Assembly (NCBI RefSeq): GCF_000003195.3
Contig: NC_012879.2
Coordinates: forward strand, 28,237,180-28,301,179
Length of the DNA: 64,000 bases
Reading direction: 5' to 3'
From: Sorghum bicolor
Taxonomy: Eukaryota; Streptophyta; Magnoliopsida; Poales; Poaceae
Shown here: positions 10,466 through 19,665 of the stretch, one piece after another
How the letters are laid out: every line of letters starts with the position of its first letter
How positions within the stretch are numbered: position 1 is the stretch's first letter
Position numbers and translations under genes: made by a program
Notes under the pieces: model-generated
Databases searched by the model: none
What the model saw: the letters and a program-made list of their open reading frames with translations, nothing else
Told to the model about the DNA's origin: nothing

Positions 10466-10475
10466 CTATTTATAG
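10466..10475 (-). promoter_or_regulatory. TATA box of the A1 antisense gene
   Basis: On the minus strand this reads CTATAAATAG, a near-perfect plant TATA box. The first downstream ATG is the exon 1 start, about 150 nt away, leaving a 5' leader of about 120 nt without upstream ATGs. A2 has the same box at the equivalent place. Confidence 0.75.
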
Positions 10476-10649
10476 GGCAAGATGGACAGGGGCAAATCTG
10501 ACTTATTTCTTTGCCACATCCGAGAAACCCGAGGGTACTCAAGTGGATATGGTAACTGTTCGCACGATAATCCAGGGATTGTGCAGGTGATTTGACAGGA
10601 AGCGGTCATTATCTAGAGATATTTTACTGTGCACGATCTCTTGGTCGGT

Positions 10650-10769
10650 CCATCGGTAATATTCTATAACGGTCGTCCTGCCGATGGGCGGATAGAGGGG
10701 AAGTGACCGTTTTTGCGGACATCCTGGGCAGAGCATCGGCAGATCTTTGTAACGGTATTGTTGCCGATG
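10650..10769. repeat. Two inverted repeats upstream of the antisense promoter (A1)
   Basis: Arms CCATCGG/CCGATGG at 10650-10687 and CATCGGCA/TGCCGATG at 10734-10769 each enclose TAACGG. They lie about 175-295 bp upstream of the antisense TATA box. A2 has the same two with longer (9 bp) arms. TAACGG resembles a MYB-type core site, so a promoter element is plausible. Confidence 0.75.
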
Positions 10770-10940
10770 TACGACTAATAGGGATGCCCGTTTGGGAAGT
10801 TGTGGATTTCGAGGGATCTACGGAGGATTAGGATCAGAGTTGCCCAGATTGAGGTTGTCGGTTACCAGATTAGGAGCATTAATTGCGGAAAGGGCGTCAT
10901 TACTGCAGAGAATTTCGGAGCATTAATAATTTTTACTCCG

Positions 10941-10955
10941 AAACTGGGGGGCATG
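10941..10955 (+). promoter_or_regulatory. Polypurine tract of A1
   Basis: A purine-rich run with six G bases (AAACTGGGGGGCATG) directly precedes the LTR start TGTTGACACC. It is the expected plus-strand primer site. The A2 equivalent is at 18266-18280. Confidence 0.7.
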
Positions 10956-11643
10956 TGTTGACACCATTTTTGGGCACGTGTCCAGGATGGCAAGACAGGG
11001 TGGCAGTATGATATGGGTTGCTGGTAAGGATGGTTGCCGATGAGGGAAGAGTTGAATGTGACTAAGTCCTCAGACAGTAACATGGTACCGATGACCGAGT
11101 AAAAGGGTCTGCCGATGACTATGGCAAGGGGATTGCCGATGACGCGAAGGAGGAGTCCGGAAGTTGCCAGTTGTCATGTGGAGGAGTTTTGGTTTGTCAC
11201 GAAGGGTGGTTTTATTATTTCCTTATGTTATTCGTATCGTTTTATGTACGGGTTCCGTGTAATTTGGAATTCGAATTCTAATCGTGTCTGGTCGTAGCTC
11301 TTTGAGCAGGGTATAAATATAAGCCCTAGGACCTTGTACTCAGATATCAAGAAATCAATCAAACATACGTTTTACTCATATTCCAGCGTCTACTTTTCGA
11401 CGATTTCGTCACCCCTTTTTCTTCTTATTACGAGTTCTTAGGAATTCGTCGACTTAAGCTCGGCGTGTTCTCGAGTTCCGCGTGAGTACCTCTTAGCCGT
11501 GACATCCGGGCGCATCGCTGTTGTCAGGACTAAAGTATTCGAGTTATCACCTTTGCCGATAGTAAGGTCAAATCGGCTGGCACGCCTTAACGTTTGAATC
11601 GGGTATTAGCCCTTTGTGTTTGCAGATCAATTTTGCATCAACA
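10956..11643 (+). repeat. 3' LTR of A1 (688 bp)
   Basis: Starts TGTTGACACC and ends GCATCAACA, so the terminal six bases are inverted repeats. A sense promoter TATA (TATAAATA) is at 11312-11319 after GCAGGG. The first 190 bp (U3) carry a cluster of GCCGATG/ACCGATG motifs between 11035 and 11145. It aligns along its length with the A2 LTR at 18281-19002. Confidence 0.92.
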
Positions 11644-11936
11644 GTAATCACTATTGATGATTGCTAATTCCTTCCCAGTGGTAAAAATATAAATAACGAT
11701 ACTTGGAATACTTCCCGGTTAAAATGCTACATCGGTATTAATCTGTGCGCTTGCAGATCCCATTCATTATTTATTTAGAAGAGCAATTGCATATTTCAAT
11801 ACCGCGTCTCTCATGTCATGCTGGGGATGACAACTTGGCTTAAGTGGTGTGAGGGATAGGTTTGGCATTTTTGGCACCGTTACTAGATTTAGAGAACTTA
11901 GTCTACTTTTGGTAATGATGTTAAGAATACCCAACA
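11644..11936 (+). mobile_element. Element I: LTR end of a B-family Athila-like element
   Basis: This is the reverse complement of the first ~300 bp of the B LTR at 24742, ending GAATACCCAACA at 11936. It is the terminal part of an element on the plus strand that inserted into A2 pol; target bases CCTAC follow at 11937-11941. A1 later inserted into it at 11643/11644. The rest lies outside the window to the left. It also contains the fossil primer-site motif at 11865-11881. Confidence 0.85.
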
Positions 11937-11941
11937 CCTAC

Positions 11942-14191
11942 CAACAAGACTGAGCTCCAATCCTTGATCGGCAAGGTAAATTTTATCAGGAGATTTATAT
12001 CTAATTTGTCTGGTAAAATTCGTGCTTTCAGTCCTCTTCTTAAGTTGAAAGCCGATCAAGAATTTGTTTGGGGGAAAGAACAACAGTTGGCCTTAGATGA
12101 AATCAAGAATAATTTGGTAAATCCTCCAGTTCTGATTCCACTTCAGCAAGGGAAGCCTTTCAGATTGTATTTTTCTATCGATGGGATGGTCATCGGTTCG
12201 GCTTATTTGAAGGGGAAGAGCGTGTGATTTACTATTTAAGCAGGAGGTTGATTGATGCTGAGACCAGGTATTTAGCTATTGAGAAACTGTGCTTATGCTT
12301 GTATTTCTCCTGCATTAAGTTGAGGCATTATTTGCTATCGGCCGAATGCACTGTTATTTGCAAAGATGATGTGGCCCGATACATGCTATCTATGCCAATC
12401 ATGAGCGGCAGGATCGATAAGTGGATTTTGGCACTATCAGAATTCGATCTGTGTTACGAATCGGCTAAAGCGGTTAAAGGACAAATTATGGCTGATTTTG
12501 TGACTCAACATTGTGGTACAGTGGAGACTTTGGAGATTGTACCTTGGACGCTTTTCTTTGATGGATCTGCATGTCACCGGGGGACAGGAATCGGCATAGT
12601 ATTAATCTCCCCTCGGTGGAGGAAATATGAGTTCTCCTTGCCGATTGTTGCCACGTCAACAAATAATCAGGCTGAGTATCAAGCCCTAATAATGGGGTTG
12701 GAGTTACTAAGAGAAGTTCATGCCGATGCTGTTGAAATCTTCAGAGATTCTATGCTAGTTATAAACCAATTGGCTGGAAACTATGAATGCCGAAGTGAGG
12801 TCCTCATAACTTATCACGAGAGGAGTATGCAATTGTTGAAGGAATTCAAGGATTTCCGATTAGAGCATGTTCCTCGATTGCATAATGAAGAGGCCAATCG
12901 GTTGGCTCAGCATGCCTCGGGATATCAGCCTATAGTAGGTACAGTATCGGCAATCAGTGCCGACGATTGGAGAAAAGATATTATTGATTATTTAAAGGAT
13001 CCATCCAAGAAAGTTGAGAGTCGTGTTCGGTTTCAAGCAACCAATTATGTACTCCTCGAAGATGAGTTATATTACCGAACCATTGATGGGATTGTTCTCA
13101 GATGTTTAGGTGATGATGAGGCTAGAAGTTTGATGGGAGAAATCCATGAGGGGGTATGTGGTGCACACGAGTCGGCTTTTAAGATGAAATGGATGATTAG
13201 GAGAAATGGGTATTATTGGCCGACTATACTTGAGGATTGCTTTAAGTATTTCAAGGGGTGTCAAGGATGTCAGAAGTATTATCGGCCATGAATCCTATCA
13301 TCAAGCCTTGGCCGTTCCGGGGATGGGCTATTGATTTGATTGGCCAGATTTATCCGCCATCCAGCAAAGGACATAAATTTATTCTGGTTGCCACCGATTA
13401 TTTCACCAAATGGGTTGAAGCTATTCCTTTGAAGAAAGTTACATCGGCCAATATGATTGATTTTGTGAAAGAGCATATTATCTACCGATTTGGAATTCCT
13501 CAAACCATTACTACCGATCAGGGTACTATGTTCACATCGGGGGAGTTTGATGAATTTGCAATCGGTATGGGAATTAAAGTATTAAACTCTTGTCCTTACT
13601 ATGCTCAAGCTAATGGGCAGGTCGAGGCATCTAACAAAGGAATTATCAAGCTTATTAAATGAAAGGTTGAAGAAAATCCTAGGAGGTGGCACACATTGTT
13701 AAACGAAGCTTTATGGTCATACCGGATGGCTTGTCATGGATCGACCAAGGTTTCACCTTATCAGTTGGTGTATGGGCATGATGCAGTGTTACCTTAGGAA
13801 ATTAAGACTGGGTCTAGGTGATTATCTTTTCAAGATCAATTGGCTGCCGATGATTATGCTACTTTGACGATAGACGAGTTGGATGATCTAGCAGGGCATC
13901 GGCTAAGAGCCTTGATGAGTATAGAAGAGAGTTGCCAGATGGTATGATAAGAAGGTAAGGGCTAAGGAGTTTGCCGATGGAGACTTAGTATGGAAATTAA
14001 TCTTACCGATTGGGACTAAAAGTTCAAAATTTGGGAAGTGGTCTCCCAATTGGGAGGGTCCCTATCGGATAAGTCGATCGGCTCCTGGTAATGCCTATAT
14101 TTTAGAAACTCTCAAAGAAGTTGAATTTCCCAGACCATTAAATGGCAAATATCTAAAGAAGTATTACCCCAGTATATGGGTCGATGCATGA
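11942..14191 (+). pseudogene. pol: Pol of A2 (end of RT, both RNase H domains, integrase), broken
   Basis: Collinear with A1 pol from the RT thumb to the stop. Breaks include a frame change near 12200, a deletion of about 20 nt near 13280 that removes residues between the integrase zinc finger and core, in-frame TGA at 13660, TAG at 13795 and TGA at 13819, and an 11 nt deletion near 13930. The three stops are single C-to-T or G-to-A changes relative to A1 (CGA, TGG and CGA there). The second RNase H keeps FFDGS, but VFGDS has become IFRDS. Confidence 0.9.
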
Positions 14192-14201
14192 AAGTTTAAG
14201 T

Positions 14202-14288
14202 GCCGATAACATTCCTATCGGCTGGATCAAAATGTATCTGGGGTTGGACTTAATGTTTTAAAAATGTGCCGATAACAGTCCTATCGGC
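14202..14288. repeat. Two hairpins between convergent genes (A2)
   Basis: GCCGATA-7nt-TATCGGC at 14202-14222 and again at 14268-14288, both with perfect 7 bp stems. They are the counterparts of the pair at 6915-6997 in A1. Confidence 0.8.
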
Positions 14289-14347
14289 TAGACCAAAATA
14301 CTAAGAGCATTCAGCAAGGAAGGGCAAGTATGCCGCCGATGGAGAAT

Positions 14348-17300
14348 TCACATGTTCAATAGCGCCTGGATCACCGATATAGCGCGCAGGCGTATTTGGT
14401 TGGCTGCTTCTATCTCTTTGGTATCTTCATCGGCAGAGCCTTCTACCGGCTTCAGTTTCTTCTTCATCAGCAGCGCCGTGCGGGCTTGGGCATTTCGCTC
14501 TTGCTCAAGACGCTTGATCCCCTCAGGCAGCTGGTTCTCCTCTTGTTGAGCCTGGGGCAAGGCTTCTTCCACTTGCTTGAGTTCTGCCAGCAGGGCCTCT
14601 CTTTTTGCCGACATATCAGAAATTTTGTGCTTCAACGCATCTCCTGAGGACTTTAAGATGCTGATGTTCTTGTGCTTCTCATCGGCAAGGAGTTTCACTT
14701 TCATCATTTCCTCAGAAAGCTGAGCCTGAGCAGCTCTGTCGGCTAGGCGCTGAGTAGCCCGTTGATATTGCAACTGACGGCTTTCCAGATGTGCAGCTTG
14801 AAAGAGGACTTCTTCAGGATCGGCGGGGATTTGGCCTCTAAGGGTCTTGAACAAAGCCTTGGCTGGATCAGAATCATCTACTAGTTGGGCTGTGTCTTGA
14901 TGGAGGAGGGCTGACAATTCTTCTAATTTTGCCCTGATCTCTACCGATGTAATTCTAACTACCCGGGAGGAGCTCGCTTCCTCACCTTCATCTTCGGAGA
15001 TGTCAATGGCGAAAGAGAACAAACTGTCGGGAGAGTCCTGCTCCTGAAAAATAAATAAAACGAGTTATCTTATGGTCAGGTATTGATAAATGATACAGAC
15101 AGAGATTGGGTAACTTACTTGTTTCAGAGCAATCTCTCGCCTCTAACTGGAAGATGCCGATGGAACCACTGGTTAATCGGCCAGAGTTGCCGATGGAACT
15201 ATGTCAGCTGAAAAATTAGCAGAGGTAATTATAAGATCAGGAAAATGGGTCCATCGGCAATATTTTCCTGAAGATATATTACCTTGGGGAGGTGCAGTGC
15301 TTGTCTGGATCGAGGAAACTACCGATGATATGATTGATCCTGCTGGATCGGTAGTCTGCTCGCCCATATCAGCCGATGTGTCTTCTGGCTGAGGTACTTC
15401 TGGTTGGGGTTCTTCTAGTTGGGTTTCTTCCACTTGAGATGCTTCTTGTGGGTGAGAAGGAGATGATACCTGTTGTGTCTGTGTTTCTAGAGAAGAGGGA
15501 GAAGATTCTACCGGGATTGGAGATACCGGGGGAGGAGAAGGCGTTGCTACTCTTTGGCGCTTTGCTTGTGGTCTGGTATTCTTGGCACCTTTTCTGTTCG
15601 GCTGGCTGGACTGGGGGGCATCGACACTTTTGCTTCTGGTCCTTGCCGATGTGCCGGTGTGCTGTAATAAGAATGAGATTCATGAGTACAAGTGTAACAG
15701 ATGTAGGAGTGGAATCGGTATGAATGAAAGGGGTTCGAATAATTACTTTGAAGGCCTATGCTAAGGTGGAGGCAGGCACCGATGGAGACGTCTTTGTACG
15801 CTTGGTGGTGACTTTCTTCAGGTGCACACCTCGATGCATTATGGCAGCCAAAGTGGGAGCATTGTTGCCGATTGAAGAGATTGGACCTGATGGGAAAAGA
15901 TCAATCGGCTTGCCACTCCAGCTGACCGATGGGGGGACACTATCAACCTGCAATACAATACAGAAAGTGAGTTACCGATGGAAATAAAAGTGAAAGAATG
16001 GAGACATCAGTTTGGAAATACTTACAGTATTATCGGGAACTTTGTACTGGGGGTCGATCATGCCACGGTATGTGAGAGCCGATTTGCAGAACAAATGCTC
16101 CTTCCATTCTTCCCACCATTGTTTGTACGCCTGAGTGATGAAAAGGGCTGGGATCCACTCTGATAAATCTGCATCTGTATCGGCACTTGGTGGCAATTGA
16201 GCTACTCGAATCCACTCAAGAAGGTTAGTGATGGCTTCCCTAGGTTTTATCACATCGGCATAACAGAGTGCGATCGGCAGCTGGCCGAAAGCTAGTTGAC
16301 GGGCTAGTGCCGATGGGTTGTAAAACTCATAGGTTTGGTTGGAGGTTTTCCCACTACCAAAGAAGTTTACTAGTATGGTTCTGGGAGTGATCAGTGCCAT
16401 CATCACTTCGTGATCCTTGTTGAGAGCATCGTTGAACGGATGGAAGACTAAAGGAAACATGGTGGTTGGATCTTCATAAGGCATCCATGCTCGCTGTTCT
16501 CTAGTCAGGCCTTCGTACAGGGTTTGGAAAAATCGGCTGACCTGATCTGCATTACCCCCTGTACCAGGCAGAACTATAACAGCCTCGCCAAAGTTTAGAG
16601 GAGGACCAATTGCCGATTCTTCTTCATCCAATTCATAATCCTCGGCTATATCCCTAGGGAAGCGCTGTGCGAAGAGGTCAAACTCAAGACGTTTGTGCAT
16701 GTGGAGGCTAAGCCACATATTGATAAACCACCAGGGACCCCCCAAGTTGCCGATGGATTGGCCGAGCAGGAGTTTCCTGGTTACTTGATGCAGGAGGTGG
16801 TAAGCCGCGCCAAGCAGGTATCGGCCGAGGGGAAATCGGCCACCATTGGCTAGTCTTTCTACTGCTGCCAAGTAGACAGAAGTTGGTCCTGCCGATCGAC
16901 CACAAAATATAAATTTGTCCAACCACATGTTCAGGAAGCTGGTCTGTTCCTTTGTGTTAACAGGGCCTGTTCGTTTGTATTTTTGGATGTACCCTGACCA
17001 ACCGCCGATGGAGCTAGTTTCTACCTTAGCACTGGGTTTGGTATCGAAAAAGTGGGTGCTATCGGTAGAAGATACATCTAGGCCGGTGAGCATAACCACA
17101 TCGGCAAGTGTAGGGGACGCAGGGCCGTGGCCAAAAACAAAGGCATTGAGTGTGTCTGACCAGAAATATGATGTAGCTATCAACAGTGACTCATTCCTAT
17201 GCATATCGGCAATGGACAACCTGATACATTGGTCTAGTTTTCTCTCACCCCACTGGACTTCATTTGAGTGGCTGACTCTCAAAAACCAATCCTTCCATCC

Positions 17301-17629
17301 CACGGTAGGATTGGGCCAGGAATGGAAAGTATCCTTCCACAGATCCAGAGAGAAATTCTCGCCTCTAAAGGGGATTCTGTTTGTTTCTGTGTTAATAAGA
17401 TCGGTGGGATCTAGATCCCCTAATGGACCAAGACATTGGAGGTGTGGCTGATCGGTAGGGATGACAATTTTATTGGACAGATCCTAGTGGTTTTGAAGGT
17501 AAAAAGAAGAACAAAAAAAGAAAAAGAAGGATGTTCAGTAAAATAAATTGTGGATGAACAGGGATACGGTAAAAAATACGCGAGGTAGGGTGATGAACTG
17601 ACCTCAGGGACGGTGAAGTTGATGGTCAT
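14348..17629 (-). pseudogene. Antisense plant mobile domain gene of A2, with premature stops
   Basis: Six exons can be placed at 17629-17603, 17483-16026, 15947-15747, 15661-15283, 15207-15119 and 15043-14348. Lengths are 27, 1458, 201, 379, 89 and 696 nt; all but exon 4 equal A1, and exon 4 differs by 15 nt, so every splice phase is kept. Exon 1 encodes MTINFTVPE. The PMD exon is fully open. Intron 3 has a normal GTAATT donor. Stops occur in exon 3 (TAG where A1 has CAA) and twice in exon 5 (TAA and TAG where A1 has CAA). If transcribed, it would give a PMD protein without the coiled coil. Confidence 0.85.
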
Positions 17630-17778
17630 CTCCTCACGAAGAGGATGATCGAAAGCTTCGAGGTTGGTGAAGGAAGGGATTCGTTGGAGTTCTTGGAGCT
17701 CTCGAACAGCGCCGCCGCTGGGAAGGTGGAGTTGGAACTGTGGAATGATGTGATGGAGAAGGAGTACCCGAGAAGGAG

Positions 17779-17788
17779 CTATTTATAG
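17779..17788 (-). promoter_or_regulatory. TATA box of the A2 antisense gene
   Basis: Minus strand CTATAAATAG followed by CTCCTTCT, as in A1. The exon 1 ATG is again about 150 nt downstream. Confidence 0.75.
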
Positions 17789-17962
17789 GACAAAATGGGC
17801 AAGGGTAGATATGACTTATCACTTCGCCGTATCCGTGAAATCCGAGGATACTCAGGGAGATATGGTAACTGTTCGCACGGTAATCAAGGGATTGCGCAGG
17901 TGATTTGTCAGGAAGCGGTCGTGATCTGGAGATATTTTACTGTGCAAGATTTCCTGGTTGGT

Positions 17963-18093
17963 CCATCGGCAGCACCTTGTAACGGTAATATTGCCGATGG
18001 ACGGATAAGGTGGAGATATCCGTTTGGGAGGATAGTACAGGTCGTCCTGGTCAGTCCATCGGCAGCTCTCTGTAACGGTAACATTGCCGATGG
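17963..18093. repeat. Two 9-bp inverted repeats upstream of the A2 antisense promoter
   Basis: CCATCGGCA and TGCCGATGG flank 20 nt at 17963-18000 and again at 18056-18093. Both loops contain TGTAACGGTAA. The pair lies about 175-305 bp upstream of the minus-strand TATA box. Confidence 0.85.
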
Positions 18094-18280
18094 GCGACTA
18101 ATGCGGAGATGTCCGTTTGGGAGGCTGAGGATTTCGAGGAATCTGCGGAGGAATCGGATCAGGGTTGTTCAGATTAAGGCTGTCGGTTACCAAATTGGAA
18201 GAATTAATTGCGGAAAGGCATCATTACTGCAGAGAATTTCAGAGCATTAATGATTTCATACTCTGAAATTGGGGGTCATG

Positions 18281-19002
18281 TGTTGACACCATTTTTAGAC
18301 ACGTACCTAGGATTGGTAGAGTATAGATCGGCAAGACAGGGCAACAGTAATTGGTCTACAGAAGAGTTGCCGATGAGGGTGGTTGCCGATGAGGGGACGG
18401 CTGGATATGGCTAAGTCCATGGGTGGTGATGTGTTTCTGCCGATGGCCGGCATTAACCTTTGCCGATGGCTACGATGGAGAGTCTACTGATAACGCAGAA
18501 GGAAGACTTGAAGGTTACCGATTGGTCTATGGTGGCGTCCCAGATTGCCATAGGGGGATAGTTTTATGTTTTTCCTTAGTTACTTAAATCGTTTTGTCTA
18601 TGGATTCTGTTTAATTTAGAATTCGAGTTATAGTCGTGTCTAGTTGTAGCTCTTTTGTGCAGGGTATAAATGTGGACCCTAGGGCCTTGTAATCGAAATC
18701 TATCAATCAATCAATCAAACACAAGTTTTTGCTCATATTCCAGTACCTACTTTTTCGACGACTTCGTCGTACTTTTTCCTTTTATTATGAGTTCTTAGGA
18801 ATTCGTCAACTTAAGCTCGGCGTGTTCTCGAGTTCCGCGTGATCACCTCTTGGCCGTGACATCCAGGCGCATCGCTGTTGTCAGGACCAAAGTGGTCGAG
18901 TTATCACCTTTGCTGATAGTAAGGTCAAATCGGCTGGCACGCCTTAACGTTTGAATCGGGTATTAGCCCTTTGTGTTTGCAGATCCAGCTTTTGCATGAA
19001 CA
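18281..19002 (+). repeat. 3' LTR of A2 (722 bp)
   Basis: Begins TGTTGACACC after a G-rich polypurine tract (18266-18280) and ends GCATGAACA. The sense TATA is at 18665-18671 (TATAAAT). GCCGATG/ATCGGC motifs cluster at 18320-18470 in U3, as in A1. Confidence 0.9.
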
Positions 19003-19665
19003 CCTCGAGGGTGAGGGAGTGAGTAGAGTTACCATAGCCTGGGGGCGTAGGGGTTCTCAAGCTCGTCTGACCCAGCCCTTAAGGGGCTCGAGGCGCCTTT
19101 ACTACTCGACCGTGTGAGGTTTCCTTAGGTCTTGTCAAAAAGAAGGTAACATTGAGGCTTTTGAAGAAATTGTTCAGTTTTTAAGGGCCTGTAGGGGGGT
19201 CCCCCTGCTAGCCCCCGAGGGAGTGTCGACTATGATGAGTCATGGTCGATACTTCCACCTAACGTTGAGGTTTAACCGGTAATAAGCATATATTACTTGA
19301 AAAAGTACTTTCATTTATTCACATATTCATTCTCAGGGTCTTGGTACAAGATGTGCATGAAAATGTAGATCCTTCAAAGCTCTAAGGGTAGAAGCGACAT
19401 AGCTGTTCGATGTTCCATGCGTTGGTGAAGACTGCCCCCTTTCGTCTCCGAGCTTGTACGTCCCTGGCTTCAAGACCTCGGCCACCACGTATGCGCCCTC
19501 CAAGGGTGGAGTTAGCTAGTGGCATCCTTGATTGCTTTGTCGTCGACACAGGACGAGGTCGCCCACGTTTAGGTCTCTCTTGTGCACGTGTTTGTCGTGG
19601 TAGCGTCGAAGCTTCTGCTGGTACCTTGCTGCATTGAGGAGGGCCATGTCTCGAGCTTCCTCGAG

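Larger units (their letters stand above)
1..11643 (+). mobile_element. Element A1: Tat-lineage Ty3/gypsy retrotransposon, 5' end outside window
   Basis: The order is gag-protease, then pol (RT, RNase H, second archaeal-type RNase H, integrase), then an antisense gene, polypurine tract and 3' LTR. A second RNase H between the gypsy RNase H and the integrase, plus a long 3' spacer with antisense coding capacity, is diagnostic of the Tat lineage (Grande, Retand and Ogre relatives). The 5' LTR and primer site lie left of the window. The element ends at 11643 with ATCAACA, the inverse of the TGTTGA that opens the LTR. It was inserted into element I; the expected 5 bp target duplicate is GTAAT at 11644-11648, whose partner is outside the window. 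All reading frames seen are open, so this copy may be recent and possibly competent. Elements A1 and A2 share an unusual abundance of GCCGAT/ATCGGC. Confidence 0.93.
11937..19002 (+). mobile_element. Element A2: decayed relative of A1, interrupted on the left
   Basis: The order matches A1 from the pol base equivalent to 4602 through the 3' LTR. It begins abruptly inside pol where element I inserted, so its 5' half is probably outside the window rather than deleted. Pol and the antisense gene both carry stops. It inserted into H at 19002/19003 (CCTCG follows). Confidence 0.9.
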
